Assembly: GCF_000004075.3 (NCBI RefSeq)
Contig: NC_026656.2
Span: 23,632,607-23,696,606, forward strand
DNA: 64,000 bases
Direction of reading: 5' to 3'
Origin: Cucumis sativus
Taxonomy: Eukaryota > Streptophyta > Magnoliopsida > Cucurbitales > Cucurbitaceae
Part shown: piece after piece, positions 32,220-44,780 of the stretch
Numbering within the stretch: position 1 is the first letter of the stretch
Layout: every line of letters starts with the position of its first letter
Notes under the pieces: model-generated
Databases searched by the model: none
What the model was told of the DNA's origin: nothing
What the model saw: only the letters and a program-made list of their open reading frames with translations
Made by a program: the position numbers and the translations under genes

Positions 32220-33900
32220 TCTCCCTCAGTGATATCACAACCCTGTCGTTGTTGTCTACGTCGAATGCATCTTTGATCCGTGTCGTTGCCGATCTCCTGA
32301 ATAATTTGATCTATATTTTTCAAGGTTTGATCACACATTAAGCTCGGATCTTATAAATTGTGTTTCATCGAATAAACATGTACATCTTGAACAAAATTAT
32401 TCTCAACGATTACGAGTAATATAATTAAATTATTTGCACATTGTAAAATTATAAAACAAATCATACTAGAATTCTTACCATGCAATAATAGTAAGTACCA
32501 TCATGTGTGATAAATCGTCTTGTAATGGGCTAGTACCAGGGAAAATAGTTATTTGATACAATTGGCTCATGTGTTGCTTTTCCTTGTGCACGAAGATTAA
32601 ATCGTGACTGCCACATTACGATATACTCAACATGAATCTTACGCCAATCGTGATTGTGTTTGCCTCTTAAATCAATTTGGTGTAGTGCATGATTTGTATA
32701 GCAGAATGATGGTATCGTTGGAAGCATATTGAACTATTGCAATACACAATCTGGTGCATGCAACTCATCAATATGAAAGTATATCATAGGGCACACATAA
32801 GTCCAAATCACTTCACAATTATGACATCGATCAGGAAGCAATGTCATAATATCAAGTGTGTATAATGTCCAATTAATCTGTTAAAAAAACAAACATAAGT
32901 AGACAACAAAAAATAAGTAAACAAATTTACGTAATATTTTACTACCTGAGTGTGCATCAGTCAGTCAAATATCTGCCATTACGTCAACAACATATTTGTT
33001 GATTGTTCTGATACTGGTAGGAAACCACTCCATCTTGAAAAACTTTAACAATAAGTTATAGAGAGTGCAAATTTTATTAAAAAACTATATAAATAAAATA
33101 ATACATAAAACTCAATGGTTGCGAACAACTAGAGCATGTAATGCAACATGTGGTACTATAATAGGAAATTTGTCATATGCCCACACTATATTAGCATTAG
33201 TGGCCTAACTATTTCTAAGGATTATGCATTATTAGCTCATACACAAATCTCTATAAAGCCATGCAAGACATGCAGTGCCCAAAGAGTACGTATCAGCTTG
33301 GTCAAAAATCGATTTTAAAAGTGAAAGAAACATACAGGTCATTAAGGTATTTGATTTGTTAGCAAATAAAAATCCTCCAATGGGTTGCTTTATGTATGCA
33401 CAAGCGTATTACTAGATGCTCAAAACATCAACATCTGGTGGTAATTCTGTGAATTGTTTGACCAACCATGGAAGACTCAATCTTTGATCTTTCATATCAA
33501 GCGGTAGAACTTCCAAGAAATCTTCACATACTTGCTTCCAATTATATATTAATGATCCAACAACAGGCTCTCCGTCCACTAGTAACCCCAACTAGATCGC
33601 GGCGTCCTGCATCGTGATCATGCATTCCCCATAATAAATATGAAATGTGTAAGTCTATGGTCTCCAACGCTCCACCAAAGCAGTAATTAAGTGTCAATCC
33701 AACTACATGAATCCTATATGAGAAACTTCGAGAAATCCAGCAGCCTATAAGTATGGCACAATACGCTAATCAAAAGGGATTGTGCGTTGGGATGTTGCAT
33801 CTCTCCTTCGACAACTGAAAACCATGGTGGAGAAAGTATCTCATAGAGACTGTGAGCAATGTGACGGTTGTTGATATAATTGGGTAGGATCAACATGGCC
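32220..33900 (-). pseudogene. Plant mobile domain (PMD/MAIN-like) pseudogene
   Basis: Minus-strand pieces match the transposon-related plant mobile domain. 33,870-33,430 gives MQDAAI, then LGLLVDGEPVVGS and WKQVCEDFLEVLP, with PWLVKQFTELPPDV at its end. 32,830-32,530 gives EVIWTYVCPMIYFHIDELH, then LPTIP, HQIDLRGKHNHDW, IVMWQSRF and a closing NNYFPWY. There are in-frame stops in both pieces, and the stretch between them (32,880-33,420) is too broken to read through. PMD proteins occur free (MAIN, MAIL1) and inside DNA and LTR transposons; this copy is dead. No transposase was found beside it. Confidence 0.7.
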
Positions 33901-35666
33901 AGCTTCTATTGTTCAAATTTCCTAAAAAATCTAATAGTTGTTTACTCTAATTAAACAAAGTCTAATAGTTCAATACCCAAATTCAAACTTTACGTATGCC
34001 TAAATTACATTTAAACTCTACAATGCCTACTCAATACATAAATTGAATCCATAAGTTCTACAAATATGCAATCATTACAAAATCAAATTATTTTCTAAGA
34101 ATTGTGTTTTATTTGGTTTTGATAAGATGCCTAAAATCAAATAATTTTCAAATAATATATCTAAAATCAAATATTTTCCCTAAAATCAAATAGCATACCT
34201 AAAATTAAATAATTTTCCTAAAATCAAATAACATACCTAAAATTAAATAATTTTTACAACAAAATCGTGTACCCACGACTAAGTTAAATTCAACAAAATC
34301 AAGTATAATACAATAAGAAAAATACAAGGAAAGAAAAAAATATACCTTGACAGTGAAATTGAAAGCCAAAACGGAAGGGGAAGGATTTTTTTGTGAAGAT
34401 GGAAAGACAGAATCACAACGAAGGAAAAAGGCTCGGTGGGAAGAGAAACGCATAATCGTGAAAAAGATAGAAAGCTCAGCGGCTAGGGTTAAAAAGTAAT
34501 AAATTCGTGTACCCGATATACGACTTCCTTTAAAGTTCATGCCAGATGTGTAACAATCAACTACAACATTAAACTGCCACACAGGACGAAATGTGAGTGG
34601 AGTTTTGTACCCCGTACACGACTCCAGTCATGCATTGTGGATCGGGTCCATGATTTCGATTTGTAGACGTGTACCCGGTCCAAGATTTAGCGTGGTCGTG
34701 GATCGGGTACACACATGCCCATACCTTACTTCAAATATACAATTTACTTGTGTTAGCCGTTGTCTCATTCTGCTTTCTGTCTCTTCCATCTTCTGTACAA
34801 CCTTCAAACTTACCAACTCGAGAACTTGGAGAATCAAACCTCGAAGTCAATTGAAAGAATCATGTGGGTAAGGTTTATACTTTATTTCTAAAATCAACTA
34901 TTGTAAGAATCAATCGAAAGAAAGGTTCTACAAAAACAATTGAAAATTAGCAAATTTTGAACTTGAAGCACAAAAGAATATTATTATATATTCATAGCCT
35001 AGAAATTAGCATAACAACAGTAAGAAAGAAAATGCATCTTACATCAAAAACACACTATACATTTTACAATTGAATCAATTCTCTACTCATATCAAAATCA
35101 CACCTTATCTCAAGGCTTAAACCATTTGTCTACGTTTCACCTTGTCAATATAACCCAGAGTGCTTTCGTTATCGTAGATTCAATATTTAACAAGTTAACA
35201 ATTTAAAACAAAAAAATGTAAATGAAGAATAAAGAGTAGGGATTTAGACCATAAAATCATGATTCAAATTCTCAAACGTAGTTTCCATCTCCTTTCCTAT
35301 GTTTAAGAATTCTAGGTCAAAATTTAAAGTTGTTAGCTTAAATGAGATACTTTAAATCCATACTTTGAAAAGAATATTACCTTTGCCAAATTCTTCAACT
35401 CCGTCAATTTCTTTAGTCATGTCATCCAAAGGTTTAGATTAAATTCAATTCTAAGCACAAATAATTGCCTTTGTAGTTTGAGAAGTTAATTGACTTCAAA
35501 AAGAATATAACACTTGTCCTCCAGTGCCAAAAGCTAATTTAGATGACATAGTTGATGTATGAATATTGTAGATGTCTCTAGCTACTTTGGCTAATGATCT
35601 TAAATTGGGAGGAATTAACCTTCCACCAATTTAACAAATCTAAATATTCATCTTCACAAAAATATA
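33901..35666. other. Non-coding flank of the PMD pseudogene
   Basis: Between 34,500 and 34,720 the words gtgtacccg, gtacacgac and ggatcgggt recur several times on either strand, possibly leader or promoter sequence of the PMD-carrying element. Around 34,100-34,260 a short unit (taaaatcaaataattttcct and variants) repeats about five times. The open frames at 34,205-34,582 (-) and 34,593-34,871 (+) have no recognised domains. Confidence 0.35.
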
Positions 35667-37640
35667 ACATTGTTAACTAATTAAAATTAATTATTTTGAT
35701 TATTGATGATCAAGGTAACTCGACCTTATTCTTAAGCTAACTATGAATTACTGTTCACACAGAATTATCCTTAGATCTGCATAGGTGAGGGCAGATCATC
35801 AGAATGGTCTAATTGACTTTCCATTTCAAGGGTAAGATCATGCTGATAGTTGGGAACGTAGGGTACAAAGTGAAATTCATTCATGTCCGCATTTAAGGTT
35901 AGTAGTTAAGTTGTTCTCTTAAGTGCTGACTCCAAGTTTTAAACAAAGGGGCCCACACTCTCATTGTCCTAAGAGGGATTCGGTTTATAGATTGAACCTT
36001 AAACCAATTGTTCATCAGATGATCGACTAAAAATTAATAAACAAAAAGTAATCTTGAGAGTAAAACATTAAATTGATCTAGCAGAAGTTAGGAATAACAT
36101 GTGAATGATGAACTTACTGTGGTTATATTAGGTGAATACAAATATATTTACAGTGAAGAGAGTATAGTTGATGGTTATAATGGATAGTCCCATTATTTAA
36201 CGAGTATTGATTAACTCGATTAAAAGATTTTAATCAGTTAATCTAGGATCGTTGAAGCACATGATCTGTAAGTTGATTAGGTCATTCTACTAGATCATTT
36301 CGAAATTAAACTTAGAACATAGTCATTAGCAATTCAAGTTGTTTGAATTAGTTGAGAAAATGAATCGTTAATAATATTGGATATAATTAATTATTACAAA
36401 TTGAGTGTGAAATAATATTTAATGAGATTTAAATATTAGAAATTTGAATAGAAATTCAAACTAGGTCAATCCGATTGATTGGGATGAATGGTGATAATAA
36501 TATAATATTAATTAGTTATATATTATTTTTATCATTTAAAATAAGATTAATTAATGTTAGTTTTATTTTAAATTTGAAATGTCAAATTTTAATAATTGGA
36601 AAAAAAAATTTTGAAAGTCAAATATTGACTTTAGATAGTGGGTTTATCCATGTTTGAGTTGAAGAATGAATAAGCTTCATGCTTAGGTGTGCTGTTAGCT
36701 CCTTCTTCAACCACAAATCCCATTAATTGTTTATGCAAAGGGTTTAACACAAGTTTTTATTGGATTAAAATGATGACAAGCTTTGTATTTTACTAGAAAT
36801 TACATAGGGATTACAACTGCTCGTCTAAAAACTCTCATATTTAAATTTGGATTTTCTGGTTTAAATTTTTTTGCTGTGGTTTCACAACTTGAATTCATGC
36901 CTTTTCATAGAAATTTGAGAGATTATTTAGCTTCTCAAAGGCAAGTAATTGAAAATTTAATTTTCTCCGATTTTCTTAACATGCTCAATCCTTGAAGTCC
37001 ATAAAATTAGAGCATGCTTAAGACATTCAATTTCATTATGTGCGTACTAAATTTAAGTTGAATGTTCACAAATATTTAAGTTGGAGAGCAGTCTGATTTT
37101 GGCAAATTTTCAAGCAAATCTAGCTGTTTAGAGTTGTAATCAGTCTCTTACTTGTAATCAAGCTTGTGAAAATATTAGAGAGTTATTGGTGTTGTAAATT
37201 GGTTGATTTTTTAGGTTAAAGGATGGTAAGCAAAGCTGGACGAAACAGAGGAAACTAAGTTGGTTTTCTTAGATTCATGTGCTGGAGCTAGGTTGAAGAA
37301 GAAGATTGCTGGTCCGATTCAGCTGAACCGGTTTGGCTTGGCTCAACAATTCAGCCGGTTTTCATCTAATTTTTGTCCGGTTCAAGCTATTTTGAAGTGG
37401 TTCGGGCCCTTTTGAAGCCTTCCGGGTCTGGTTCGAGGCTTATTATTAGTTACATTATTGTAATAATTTTAGTTTGTGCTTCAAAAAATTGCCAAACCAG
37501 TTCAAATTGAGCATTTTTTAAAATTAATTATCCATTAGGAATGTATGGTTTTAATTCATATTGTATCTCATATAGGTTTAAACACTCACCCTAGGATTAG
37601 CATGATTCATGCATTTATTATATATTATAATTGTTATAAT
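35667..37640 (+). repeat. LTR-retrotransposon-like remnant
   Basis: The stretch starting TGTTAACTAATTAAAATTAA at ~35,669 has the look of a long plant LTR: AT-rich entry, a less AT-rich middle, no genes. Around 37,300-37,440 several CCGGTT words cluster. Neither the right end nor a target duplication was found, and no pol domain is present, so the call rests on general character only. Confidence 0.3.
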
Positions 37641-37689
37641 ATACATACTAATTTTGTTGTGGTCTTTTCCACAAAATATTTACACCCTA

Positions 37690-38270
37690 TAAAATAATTT
37701 TGAAAACAGAAAAAGCTCACGGATGCACAATAAAAAAATACAAAAAATGCTCCATGATTAATTGACATTCAGCGGGTAATATATTTGGTAAACACTCGTT
37801 TAGATTTGACGATTCTTTGATGCATGATCGTTTCCATATCTAACTGATTTTTTTAAAAGATTTTTTTGGTACACGATCATTTATATTTTATCGTTTAAAT
37901 TAGTTGCGTAGCCAAATCTAATGGTTTCTTTTTTCAAGATTCTTTTGGATAGCCATTTTTTCGAAATTTTTAGTACATCATCATTTAGATTTTATCGTTT
38001 AAATTTGAGTAGTCAAATATAAACGGTTTTTCTTTAGTACACGATCGTTTAAATTTGGTAAGTGAAATCTAAATGATTTTTTTTCAAGATTTTTTTTGTA
38101 CACAGTTGTTTAAGTTTAACTCTTTTTGGTACATGATCGGTTACCCAATATCCCATTTTTTTCGATCTTTTATATTTGAAGGAAGAGAAAAAGACAGTAA
38201 AAAAGAAAAATTATATATAGAAGAAAGAAGATGAAAAAGAAGTGCAAACCTGAAATATTAAAAACGTAGA
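37690..38270. repeat. Dispersed repeat related to the one at 18 kb (copy 2)
   Basis: It begins with ttttgaaaacagaaaaagct...caataaaaaaatacaaaaaa, close to 18,030-18,085, and continues with many short words of the same kind (cgtttaaatttg, acgatcgtttaaat, gtacacgatcattta). It closes with a purine-rich gaagaaag segment as copy 1 does. The internal units here are shorter and less regular. Confidence 0.5.
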
Positions 38271-41076
38271 ATAGCCAGGTTCATGTATTTTTTTTTGGCT
38301 TTGTTACATCCATCATAAGTATCATGATGTTGGGTTATATTTATGAAATTTTCCCTAATTTTTTTTCATAAAAATTAATATAATTGTTATATTGATTGAA
38401 TGAATTGCATATGATGTGGTTTTAATTTGATTAAAATTTGTTTAATTAAATTAAGTTGTTGATTGGTTAGGTTTTTAATTTAAACTAATTTGATTAAATT
38501 AATTTAAATTAAAAAGTCTTATAATTTTATTTTATTGTTATATAAAGCATGATACATGCATGTTATAGGATTAGTTATCTATTTTATAACTGATATAAAA
38601 TTAATTAAACATCCTAAAATCCACGTCAAAAATTAATAGCAATAGGTTGATATCTTTTTTTCATAGAAATATGTTGATATCTTGTAAAACTGGTTGCAAG
38701 AGGCTCGTTTGATTTGATTTTGACAAAAAGTCAAAAAAGATAGTAAAGTTGGAGGTTTTTAAGTTGACGGTTTATGAAACATCTGCTACTTGGAGGTCAA
38801 AATCGAATTTTGAGTCTAGATAACCTAGTTTTATGAGTATGCATAAGAGATGTGGGGTTATTAAAAATGATTTATCACCTAGACATCGTAGGTTAAAATT
38901 CAATATAAAAGTTATACATTGATACAACACCTAGACTTAGTTAGGTGGTATTTTTAATTAGTCGGGATATATGCCTAAGTAAAAGTAGCCTAAGAAGAAT
39001 TACGTTCAATGTTTAATTTGGTTTTTCCAATTAGATATTCAATTTAACATGTTCTGAGATCTTAATGTGATTAGCTAACTAGTTATGATAGGTTTCATCT
39101 AACTTAATTAGTTTAGGTCAATTGGACTCTCTCCTAGCTTTTGTAGGAGAGATGGCTAAGATTAATTAATACAATAATGAATCGATTATCTCATCATGAT
39201 TAAGATTGCAAAATAGTGAAACAACTGATCAAAGGCCTAGTTTGGAGCTTTTAATTATTCAAATCCAATTCCAGTTTACTTTTTTTGCGATTTACTTTCA
39301 TTGCAGCGATCAAATCATTCAAAACCCTCCTTCCCCCCACCCCGACTTCAATCTCTTGCCACTAACATTAATTTATAGGGTTAGTTTAGGTTAAATTATT
39401 TGGTTCAGATGAAATTGGTTTGATCATATAAAGACCAAAGCTCAAAACACTAAGTTAACCATCTCTTAAAGTTGTCTAGTAGGAAGGTCACTGCTCGACA
39501 AAAACTATAAGAAGACTATAACACCTAAGTCATTAATAAGATAAATTAGCAAATTGGCTGATCATACTAAGAACGGAAATTCTCGACCCTAAGACACTAA
39601 AGTTGAAAATCCTTAGAGAAGCAATGGTCCAACAACAAAAAAATAAAAAGAAAAGAAAAAGAAACGCAACATTGGAGGGGCACATGGAGCTAAGCCAAAC
39701 ATACCTAACCTCCAACCAGATAATGGTTAATGGTCATCTCCATCACCACAAGAACAATATTAGTGAGGTGAGTGTTGATTGATTAAGGTAGTTTGACTAA
39801 TATCTTGTCAGCATATGCATTTGAGCAATGTTGAGCGAGGAGTGATTTGAAGAGATCTTCTACCTTGCTATGAAAAGATAAGTCGAAAGCATATGTATAA
39901 CCGTCTACTTCGTAGTGTGGTTAATGACTCTGTGTAGATTTACCGTATCTTAGGTATCTTATTGTTTGTCTATCATCATCAGCTCTACTTAAGTTCTCCA
40001 TCCTAAATGGTGGTTGTTCACCACACAAAAGTTCTAGTTATTTCATAGCATTAAAGGACACTTTATCCAGTATAGTCTATGATTAACAGGGTGTCGATCT
40101 CTTCTTACCATCTTATGTACTCTTATCAAGTTTGTTCTCAACTTGAGTCAAGTTTTAAGGATATGGTGGCAATTTTATCCTAGGATATTAGAAGCACGTG
40201 TAGAAGATAAGTACAAAAAGTTGAAGTATAATACAAATTAAAGAGAAAAAATAAAAGTTATTTATTGGTGAAGTAGTTGTGCACTAAAAAAGCTAAGTTA
40301 AAACCAGAAAGAAGTCGAGCTAAGAGCAACTTTAAGTCGTTATATAAATATAAATTGATGAATCTTAATGAAGTTGCAAAAGATGTTTCTCCCTACCGAA
40401 GATGTACCAATCTAGGAAGTACCATGAGAGACAGAGGCCATCATCAAGACAACAAAAAATTATTGAAAATAACCAAAATGCACTTATTTTACACACTGCA
40501 ACCTTGATAACCGTAAACAACCCTAATGATTACATGAAACCAGATGTAAGTGTTAGAATTAAGAGCACCGACGATCTCAAACTGGAAAATGTATAAGTAA
40601 TCATCAAATAAGAGCTTTGTTTTAATTATTGTGTACTTGGCCAAATTATACATACTCTCTTGACTAACTTAGTCAAAGTGTGGTAGGCTTAGAACCACTT
40701 CAATGTGAGTATCTCTTACACAAAGAGCATCTTAAAAAACAAGGTTAGATCAAGAGAAAACGAGCAAAAGTCAAATCCACGAGGTATTCCACAATGACCA
40801 CAAATACAAACGAGAATCTAGGGCTAACATGCCTTTTAATTTTCTATATTCATTTTAATGACTATTTGATGTAACGTAAAATATTTTTCTTTTATGTTCA
40901 ATATTTTATTAAAAAAAATAAAATTCAAAACACTCTTTTGATTTTGTTTTTTTAGGAGTTTTCAAATTATGCTTATTGTCTCTATAAAATCTTATATGCT
41001 TTTAATCCTACTTCATGTGGTAAGCGTTTTTCCTATAGTTTAATTTTTTAAGGGCGAAAAGGGTCTATCAAAGTTA
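38271..41076. other. Repeat-rich intergenic stretch
   Basis: No gene supported. 38,330-39,200 has the even, AT-rich, gene-free texture of an LTR or its leader, but no ends were found. The open frames at 39,206-39,394, 40,277-40,507 and nearby are short and without domains. Confidence 0.3.
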
Positions 41077-41081
41077 GTATA

Positions 41082-42285
41082 TGTAACACCCAAATTTCAA
41101 GTAATTCAAATTTAATCATTTTGAATTATTTTAATTTTATTATGAATTTTAGAGAACCAGATCAACTGAACAATTGAATCGTTATTACAAAAAAGAGGCA
41201 AAAATTTGCAATTAATTTTGAAAATGCAAAAGTTTTTCCTTTTTTTTAGAGAAAAGGTATTTTGAAAAGTGGTTGACAAAACATCCACCAAAACAAGTAC
41301 TATATATGTATATAAAAGCAAATACTACAAGTAGCCTTTGGGTGCCCTTTTAAAAAAAATTAAAAATATATATTATTGATAAAATAAGGAAAACGCCAAC
41401 AAAGTAAAATTGAGATGAAGTCTAAGTGAATCAACTGTAAAATCAGCTAAAAGTACATAAAATAGGAATACAAGACATTGTTAACTCAGTTTCATAACAC
41501 TACATTTACGTCTAAGTTTGGACTCGAGATCTAAGTTTTTTTTCTGTGAGAAATGAATCATCATTACTAAAGTTGTTATGATGGTTTATCTACGTGGAAT
41601 ACAATTTCATTATGATGGAATGATTTACCATGAATTGTTATGACATGCTTATAATGGAATATCGAGGGTGTTATGAAAACCCATCAGATATGTTAATTAT
41701 AGTAGTATACTTATGACCTTTGAGTCTAACACTTATGATGGGTGAATGGTGATTCCATGGTATCATTACTTATGAAAGTGTGCTTTCCGCAGGTTCGACC
41801 CGTATGGCTATGACTTGTGACGACATATACTTTAGTCTTGATTGAAAGATTAACAATTTACCTAATAAGTTTAGTAGTGAATCACTTATCGAATATTATT
41901 ATATTCATCTTATTCTCTACGTATATTTTTTATGTAAAGGTAAGTATACACGGAAGAATGAAAGAAGAGTCCATGATTGTGCCATATGAAATGACACTAG
42001 ACAAACACTTGTGCATATATTTTTATGTTTTTAAAGGATGGTTTCGATGTCCGAACTTTGAATTTTTCTTTTTGTACTATGGAATATTTTAGGAAAATTC
42101 TTTTATTTTTGATTTTACGTTTCTAGGGGATTTCGAACCATGTCTTATAATTTTATTCTTTTACCTCTATTTGAGGAGAAAGTTCTATTTTTTTATTTGA
42201 TTTTACCATAAACAAAATATCAAGCTTATGCATATCTCTATATTATATACTTGAAATATGTCCAAAGAAAAATCAGGTTTTCACA
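41082..42285 (+). mobile_element. Probable Gypsy-type solo LTR (~1.2 kb)
   Basis: It starts TGTAACACCCAAATTTC, the typical 5' edge of many plant Ty3/Gypsy LTRs, and a matching end ...GGTTTTCACA falls at 42,285. The 5-bp flanks are gtata and atata, a target duplication with one change. Inside is gene-free sequence with the phrase gtgctttccgcaggttcgac and a short TATA-like region. No pol domain lies on either side, so a solo LTR fits best. The right end is less certain than the left. Confidence 0.5.
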
Positions 42286-44780
42286 ATATAGTTTCCCTTG
42301 ATCAAATTTTCAAACTTTATTCATTTCCATGCCAAAGTGTGGATGAGTGAATAAAACAAAGTTTCACATTTTCTATTAATTATTTTGCACATTGTTCATA
42401 TAAGAGATGAGTTGGAAGACTTTGATAACCACAATTTAATTATATTGAGCTCCACTTTTTCCTAACTTCTGATTATTAACATAAGTTTTCTTGCAATGTT
42501 TTTTTAACTTGCAAATTGTTATAACTTACTCATTTTTACAACTCAATTGCAAAATATTACTACTGAACAATTCAATATTAGTACTGACAATTCAATACAA
42601 AAAAATAATTTATAGATATAACAAAATTTAAATCGCTCTGGAGTATCAATTTAGAGAATTATAGTACTAAACAATAAAAATTTCAAACATCAAATATTTT
42701 TGTCATCCTAGTATAGTGTTGTTAGCCGAGTTTTATGGATGACGTCAAAGACATTGTTAAAAGTATTACTACTTGACAGACGAAATATTATGCCAAATAT
42801 CTTTTCCATATCTATAAGCATGAATTGCATATTTTTGTATACTGTCTTCCTAATTATTTTTTTGTAGTGTGAATATTTATTCGCTCCTAAAATATTTTCT
42901 CAAAGCTAGGCATATTTATATTGTGCTCTTATTTATTTTTAGGGTTAGATATCTCGTTAGACAAGTTTGTACATTGAACGCTTTGAGCTTAGGAGTTGTC
43001 TAAGTTTTGATCTTCATGCACTGATATTAAGTATATCTTTACGTAGGTCAAGGTTGAGTATAGATCTCAAAAGAGATTGTTGTTTTGATATAGTATTTAA
43101 AGAGACCTAAATATGGTGAAGATAAGGAGATCTCACTTTTAGAGGAGCCTAAGCATGTGGTATTGAGAAGATCTAGCACAAAGCTTGAAGAATCATTATT
43201 GTGATAGTGAGGAAGAGCTCAAACTTAAGAGAAGCCTGAGTTGGAACCGAAGAGGAGACTATACGTGAGTCATAGAAAATGAAGTCTATTGTTTAAGTAC
43301 TTTTATTGTAATTGCTAAATTTTGTATATGGTAAAGTTTCATTCTACCAGTACACTACCCTTAGACACGGGTGATTTTGTACCAAACTGATTTATCAATA
43401 TATTTGTATCTTTATATTTATGTTTATATAATTCCCAATCTACCTTTGAATCTCAACACATAACTATAGAAAAAGAGAGTAATATCAGTTTTTGGATCAC
43501 AAAAATGTGCCCATTGCAAACAATGAAGTCAGCACTAATTTCAATGACATAAATAGGAAATGAAGAAACCATATAGAACTTTGCATTGAATCACGAAACA
43601 TAGAACAGAAGAACAAGAGATCAAATGAAGAAAAGTAGGGAAAAAATAAATTTGAGATGTCTTTTAAACTAGTAATGAAATTAAGATTTGTAATGAAAGA
43701 TTGAGGTGAGAATGGGATTTAAAGCCCTAGTCTCTAGTCTCTAGTCTCTATCGTCATTCTTCTGCACCCACAACTGGTAGAGGAATGTTTAATGTGGTCG
43801 AAGATCGGATAGGCTACGCACGTAAAGGGAGGCCGACTGCACGGGAAATGCATGCATGCAGGTGGCATCAAGAAAGCCCCCACTAACCTCCATGCATATC
43901 TCACGTGATGCCAGGATGCATGACTAGACAAGCGTGTGCCTGTTGGCGAGGTGCATGAAAACACACCGGGTTGATACTACTCAGAGAAGACACACGCTAC
44001 GTTGGTCAAAATTGAATGTAATTTTAAAATACTAGTAAAGAAAACACATGTTTAGAAACAATTTTTTTTTTAGTTTTCAATTCTTTAAGCTGTTTTTAAA
44101 ATTAGGGGTAAAAAGATTGGGAAGTAAAAATTGTGAAGGGTAAAGACAACAATTTTTGATAAAAACATGTTTTTGAAAAGGAAAAGCATACCATCCGTAA
44201 AACCAATCCCATCTCTTTCAATTTTTTAGTTATGTGTAGCGTGCCCTTCAACCTCAATGCCACAAAACACATTGGCACCTGAAAAAACAAACAAAAAAAA
44301 TGGGACTAATTATGAAATGAGCAGCGGATTAAGAGGGTAATGAGAAACAAATGTGGCACCAAATATTAAAGTCACTTGCCCAACGGACTTCTTGACAGAA
44401 TATGAAAGGATTTGGAATTGGATGCTATTCGGATACACAGAGACCCATTTGGAGGTTGAACCAATTCGGCAATGGAATGTCTTTCCGCCCAATGAGACTG
44501 CAAGGGACAAATTTGGAATAGTGAATATTTATTGGTTTTGAAAAATAATAATTTCCCTTTTTCCTTCTCTGTTTCTTATCTTTCCGCTGGGGGTTTGCTC
44601 CGATAGTTCAAGCAGAATGACATACCCATCTCACCTTCAGAATAAAATTCCCCATTGATTCCATAATGAATTTATGACAGTTAGCGCTTCGTTTCCCGTG
44701 GAAATCAATTCTGCAACGATGGTTTTCTCACCTCTATCTTCCTCCATAAACCCAGTAACCTCTTTCTCTTTCTTCCCTCC
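42286..44780. other. Intergenic region upstream of the decarboxylase gene
   Basis: No gene supported. A less AT-rich patch at 43,730-43,960 gives a 76-codon minus-strand frame without any domain. A triple cta(g)tctctag run occurs at 43,727-43,750. The last ~200 bases before 44,781 are pyrimidine-rich and probably leader sequence of the decarboxylase gene. Confidence 0.35.

Noticed and set aside
35667..37640. The 5' LTR partner of the Copia LTR at 29.5-31.9 kb
   Set aside because: The two stretches do not read as copies in the required orientation; they appear to belong to different families.
43734..43964. 76-codon minus-strand frame in a less AT-rich patch
   Set aside because: No recognisable domain, no splice partner, and short repeats at its edge.
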